DNA of 45,961 nucleotides from Chloroflexota bacterium (GTDB taxonomy: Bacteria > Chloroflexota > Anaerolineae > Anaerolineales > Anaerolineaceae), in contig JAKQFH010000006.1 of NCBI GenBank assembly GCA_029556265.1, positions 1 to 45,961 on the forward strand. The letters run 5' to 3'. Made by a program: the position numbers and the translations under genes. Below are positions 42,922 through 45,961 of the stretch, one piece after another. The notes beneath the pieces were generated by a model that was not told the origin of the DNA, made no database searches, and worked only from the letters and a program-made list of their open reading frames with translations. The number at the start of each line of letters is the position of its first letter. Positions within the stretch are counted from its first letter, which is position 1.

Positions 42922-43296
42922 ATGTTGAAATCTGAACACGAACAAAACACTGTTACGGAAGCGGAAATAAACTTACTGCATCAGCAAGTTTGCTACGCGC
43001 TAAGTGATCCGACGCGCATCCTCATCCTCTATATTCTCAAAGAGGGCTCCCTTTCCGTCGGAGAGCTGACCGCGCGAATGAAGCTTCCGCAGTCGACCGT
43101 TTCGCGTCATTTGCGGGTGCTCAGAGACCGCTCAATCATATCGTTGGAAAAACGCGGCACATCCAACCTGTATACCATTGCCGATACCCGCATTGTGGAC
43201 GCGTTGGATCTGCTGCGGCAGGTGCTTAATCAACAGCTGACAGAACAGGCGAAGCTGACAGCTGCTATCCAAAATACAATTCCATTGAAGGAGTAG
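42922..43296 (+). CDS. ArsR-family transcriptional regulator with a single cysteine
   Basis: A 124-residue winged-helix repressor from the ATG at 42922; a GTG at 42886 also opens the frame but would overlap the operator. VCYALSDPTRILILYIL is the first helix pair, LSVGELTARMKLPQSTVSRHLRVLRDRSIISLEKRG the recognition helix and wing, and the C-terminal helices support dimerisation. The only Cys is Cys24 next to the DPTR motif. Persulfide-sensing relatives (BigR/SqrR) use two Cys, so sensing by this protein would need a different chemistry or ligand. The stop is three bases before the fusion gene, so they form one operon and the regulator probably controls sulfur handling. Confidence 0.88.
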   Translation: MLKSEHEQNTVTEAEINLLHQQVCYALSDPTRILILYILKEGSLSVGELTARMKLPQSTVSRHLRVLRDRSIISLEKRGTSNLYTIADTRIVDALDLLRQVLNQQLTEQAKLTAAIQNTIPLKE

Positions 43297-43299
43297 ATT

Positions 43300-45762
43300 A
43301 TGAAGGTTGTGATTGTTGGAGGTGTCGCAGGCGGCGCCAGCACGGCCGCTCGCTTACGCCGTGTCGATGAAAATGCAGAAATTATCATGTTCGAAAAGGG
43401 ACCTTACGTCTCTTTTGCCAACTGCGGTCTGCCATATTATATCGGCGAGGTGATTAAAGATCGGGAACAGCTGCTGGTGGTCACACCCGAAACCCTCAAG
43501 GATATGCTGGGCGTCGAAGCACGACCTAACAGTGAAGTGCTCTCCATAGACCGTCAGAACAAAACGGTCATGGTGAAAGACCTGGTCAGCGGACGGGAAT
43601 ATCAGGAATCTTACGACAAATTGGTGCTTGCCACTGGCGCGGTGCCGATTGTCCCGCCTCTGCCAGGGGTGGACTTGCCGGGGGTGTTCATCCTGCACAA
43701 TATTCCCGAAATGGACGCGATAGAAAGCTATCTTAAAGAGGCTGCTCCCAAACGCGTCGTGGTGGTTGGCGGCGGTTTCATTGGCCTTGAGATTGCTGAG
43801 AACCTGGTTGAACGAGGGCTGCAAGTTAGTGTGGTCGAGATGCTCAATCAGGTTATGGCTCCGGTGGATTTTGAACTGGCTGCCATGGTCCATCACCACC
43901 TGGCTTTTCACAACATCGGGCTCGTGCTGGGTGATGGTCTCAAAAGCATTGAACAAACCGGTATCGACACCGGCATGCGGGTGAACCTCGCCAGCGGAAA
44001 ATCCCTCCCAGCGGAAATGGTCATTCTGGCAATTGGGGTGCGGCCCGAAACTTCTCTGGCAAAGACGGCTGGACTGGAACTGGGTGTGCGCGGAACCGTC
44101 GTCACCGACGACCAGATGCGGACTTCTGACCCGGATATTTTCGCGGTTGGAGACGCGACCCAGCTGACCCATAATATTCTCCAGCAGCCGACTTTCCTGG
44201 CGCTCGCCGGGCCTGCCAGTCGCGAAGGACGTACCGCGGCGGACGCAATCGCTGGTAGAGCGACCAAATTCCCAGGGGTTCAGGGCACTTCTGTCGTGAA
44301 GGTTTTTGATTTGACCGTGGCTTCCACGGGTTTGAATCAACGTCAACTGGAACAGGCTGGCCTGCCTTTTGATTCCGTCATTATCCACGCCAACAGCCAT
44401 GCGTCATATTACCCTGGCGCGGCGCAAATGGCGCTCAAGCTGCTCTTCTCTCCCGAGGACGGCCGGATTTACGGCGCGCAGGCAGTTGGACCAGACGGCG
44501 TTGACAAACGCATTGACGTGATTGCCACCGCCATCAAAGGCAAGCTGAGTGTGTACGAATTGGAAGAACTAGAACTCTGTTACGCGCCCCCGTTTGGTTC
44601 CTCACGCGACCCGGTGAATATTGCCGGTTTTGCTGCCGGGAACATTCTGCGCGGCGACGCGCCAGTGATGCACTGGAATGAGGTGGAATCGCTCGATAAA
44701 AACGCCTGGTACATTCTGGATACCCGCCTGCCTGAAGAAGGCACGCTCGGCAGCATCCCCGGCAGCCATAACATTCCCCTGCAGCAGCTGCGCCAACATT
44801 TGGATGAACTCCCCAAAGACCGGAAAATCCTGGTTTATTGCGCCACAGGTCAGCGTTCATACTTCGCGGTGCGGGTCTTGCGTCAGCATGGTTTTGACGC
44901 CTACAACCTCAGCGGTGGTTATAAGACCTTCGCAGAAGCCGTCCGAGAACAATCCTACCAGCCCGAAATGGAGACTAAGACTATGACCCTTTCTCAAACC
45001 CCTGCCAATGCCGCCCACGAAACCAGCAGCGAATACCAATTGGACGCCTGCGGTTTGCAGTGCCCTGGTCCAATCCTCAAGCTTTATAACAAGGTCAAGG
45101 ATATGGGAGAGGGCGATATCGTCACCGTGAAAGCGACTGATTATGGCTTTGCCAACGATGTTGGGGCTTGGGTAAAAACCACTGGCAACACCTTGCTCAG
45201 CCTTGAAAATGCGGGCGGCGTGATTACCGCGCGTGTGCAAAAGGGATTGAAGGGCGAGGAAGCTCTAACAGCGCCTGCCGCACACGGCGCAGGAAAAGAC
45301 ATAACCATGATTGTCTTCTCAGGCGATTTGGACAAGGCAATCGCGGCATTTATTATCGCGAACGGCTTTGCCTCGATGGGTCAGAGAGCAACTTTATTCT
45401 TTACCTTCTGGGGTTTGAACCTGCTGCGCAAAGACAACCCGCCAGCGCTGAAGAAAACATTGGTTGAGCGGATGTTTGGCTGGATGATGCCGCGCGGCGC
45501 GAACAAGGCTGTGCTTTCCCATATGCACATGATGGGCATGGGCACGGGCATGATTAAGGCAGTTATGAAACAGAAAAACATCGACTCCCTGCCCCAACTC
45601 ATCAAGACAGCCCAGCAAAACGGCGTGAAACTGCTGGCGTGTCAGATGACCATGGATATGATGGGCATCAAACGGGAAGAACTGATTGACGGTGTGGAAA
45701 TTGCCGGGGTCGCCACCATGGCTGCCGATGCCACCACAACCAACACACATTTTTTCATCTAA
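43300..45762 (+). CDS. CoA-disulfide reductase / rhodanese / TusA / DsrE-like four-module fusion
   Basis: An 820-residue predicted cytoplasmic sulfur-transfer enzyme. Residues 1-450 form an FAD/NAD(P)H disulfide reductase of the CoADR/Npsr type: VVIVGGVAGGASTAARLRR and active Cys42 in SFANCGLPYYIG, NAD site VVVVGGGFIGLEIAEN and FAD site DIFAVGDAT. Residues about 460-555 are a rhodanese domain with Cys514 in VYCATGQRS. Residues about 575-650 are a TusA-like domain (LDACGLQCPGPILKL, Cys584 and Cys588). Residues about 665-820 are a DsrE/DsrE2-like domain (VFSGDLDKAIAAFIIANGF, Cys781 in LLACQMTMDMMGI). CoA or polysulfide reduction linked to persulfide relay is inferred. It follows arsR by three bases. 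Confidence 0.92.
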   Translation: MKVVIVGGVAGGASTAARLRRVDENAEIIMFEKGPYVSFANCGLPYYIGEVIKDREQLLVVTPETLKDMLGVEARPNSEVLSIDRQNKTVMVKDLVSGREYQESYDKLVLATGAVPIVPPLPGVDLPGVFILHNIPEMDAIESYLKEAAPKRVVVVGGGFIGLEIAENLVERGLQVSVVEMLNQVMAPVDFELAAMVHHHLAFHNIGLVLGDGLKSIEQTGIDTGMRVNLASGKSLPAEMVILAIGVRPETSLAKTAGLELGVRGTVVTDDQMRTSDPDIFAVGDATQLTHNILQQPTFLALAGPASREGRTAADAIAGRATKFPGVQGTSVVKVFDLTVASTGLNQRQLEQAGLPFDSVIIHANSHASYYPGAAQMALKLLFSPEDGRIYGAQAVGPDGVDKRIDVIATAIKGKLSVYELEELELCYAPPFGSSRDPVNIAGFAAGNILRGDAPVMHWNEVESLDKNAWYILDTRLPEEGTLGSIPGSHNIPLQQLRQHLDELPKDRKILVYCATGQRSYFAVRVLRQHGFDAYNLSGGYKTFAEAVREQSYQPEMETKTMTLSQTPANAAHETSSEYQLDACGLQCPGPILKLYNKVKDMGEGDIVTVKATDYGFANDVGAWVKTTGNTLLSLENAGGVITARVQKGLKGEEALTAPAAHGAGKDITMIVFSGDLDKAIAAFIIANGFASMGQRATLFFTFWGLNLLRKDNPPALKKTLVERMFGWMMPRGANKAVLSHMHMMGMGTGMIKAVMKQKNIDSLPQLIKTAQQNGVKLLACQMTMDMMGIKREELIDGVEIAGVATMAADATTTNTHFFI

Positions 45763-45789
45763 ACAATCAGGTGGTTTTCAACAAAAAGG

Positions 45790-45817
45790 CGGACGCAAAT
45801 CAGCGTCCGTTTTTTTG
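45790..45817 (+). terminator. Intrinsic terminator of the sulfur-transfer operon
   Basis: CGGACGC pairs with GCGTCCG around AAATCA, followed by seven T and preceded by an A run. It lies 28 bases after the stop. The remaining 144 bases to the right edge show no supported gene. Confidence 0.9.
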
Positions 45818-45961
45818 TTGCAGCAATTCACATACATGCTCCAATTCAGGCGCCGAATTTGATGCCAGCGCTGATGAGCCGGCATCAACCGCGGTGCGCT
45901 TCGCCAGCATCTTAAACGCGCGGCGCCACAGGCGTGAACAAAACCGCTAAAAGGTTTCGGT

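Noticed and set aside
43354-44400. 348-codon minus-strand frame opposite the CoA-disulfide reductase fusion
   Set aside because: Antisense shadow with no domain and no ribosome site.
45800-45948. Minus-strand frame of about 48 codons at the right edge (Ala/Leu/Glu-rich end, stop at 45800)
   Set aside because: It is interrupted by a stop upstream, has no ribosome site and its 3-prime end lies inside the terminator stem, so it is not reported as a gene.

Overview
The window reads as chromosome from an anaerobic bacterium of the Chloroflexota, most likely class Anaerolineae. This is inferred from gene content, not from a marker gene. The supporting features are an AglEFG-type alpha-glucoside transporter with amylosucrase, a Na+-type N-ATPase operon, an oxygen-sensitive hybrid cluster protein, a selenocysteine-containing SelD, tryptophanase, and secreted proteins ending in FLP/YLP-type tails. 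No rRNA, CRISPR array or confident tRNA was found.

Layout. 1-3200: a decayed transposase end, two tandem paralogous secreted proteins, a small membrane protein, and a membrane-anchored rhodanese. 3200-13100 (minus): one sugar operon, lacI-aglE-aglF-aglG-treS-fructokinase-amylosucrase, behind a strong promoter with an 18-bp perfect palindrome. It would import sucrose or other alpha-glucosides, build alpha-glucan from sucrose, phosphorylate the released fructose and interconvert maltose and trehalose. No transporter ATPase gene is present. 13100-18650: selD with an in-frame UGA (Sec), an esterase, a coiled-coil protein and a large secreted beta-propeller-like protein. 18970-22000 (minus): a polar amino-acid ABC transporter with two permeases. 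22000-27340: a small acidic protein, then on the plus strand a DEAD-box RNA helicase with a long leader, an HI0933-family flavoprotein and tryptophanase.

27345-34770 (minus): a complete N-ATPase operon, atpD-C-Q-R-B-E-F-A-x-G. The c subunit has the two-glutamate Na+ signature and the b subunit carries a delta-like C-terminus. Gene x, between atpA and atpG and coupled to atpA by an ATGA overlap, encodes a 111-residue protein that closely resembles the PII-like cyclic-di-AMP receptors (DarA/PstA). A second-messenger sensor inside a Na+-ATPase operon is the best candidate here for an undescribed system.

35400-45961: UDP-glucose dehydrogenase, class I hybrid cluster protein, a zinc-ribbon membrane protein, an orphan tyrosine recombinase behind an 840-bp gene-poor stretch, a cytochrome-like lipoprotein lacking the haem motif, lipoate-protein ligase, and an ArsR regulator followed by a four-module CoA-disulfide reductase/rhodanese/TusA/DsrE fusion for sulfur transfer.

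Limits: all family assignments are by reading motifs and remembered family sequences. No database search or folding was run.
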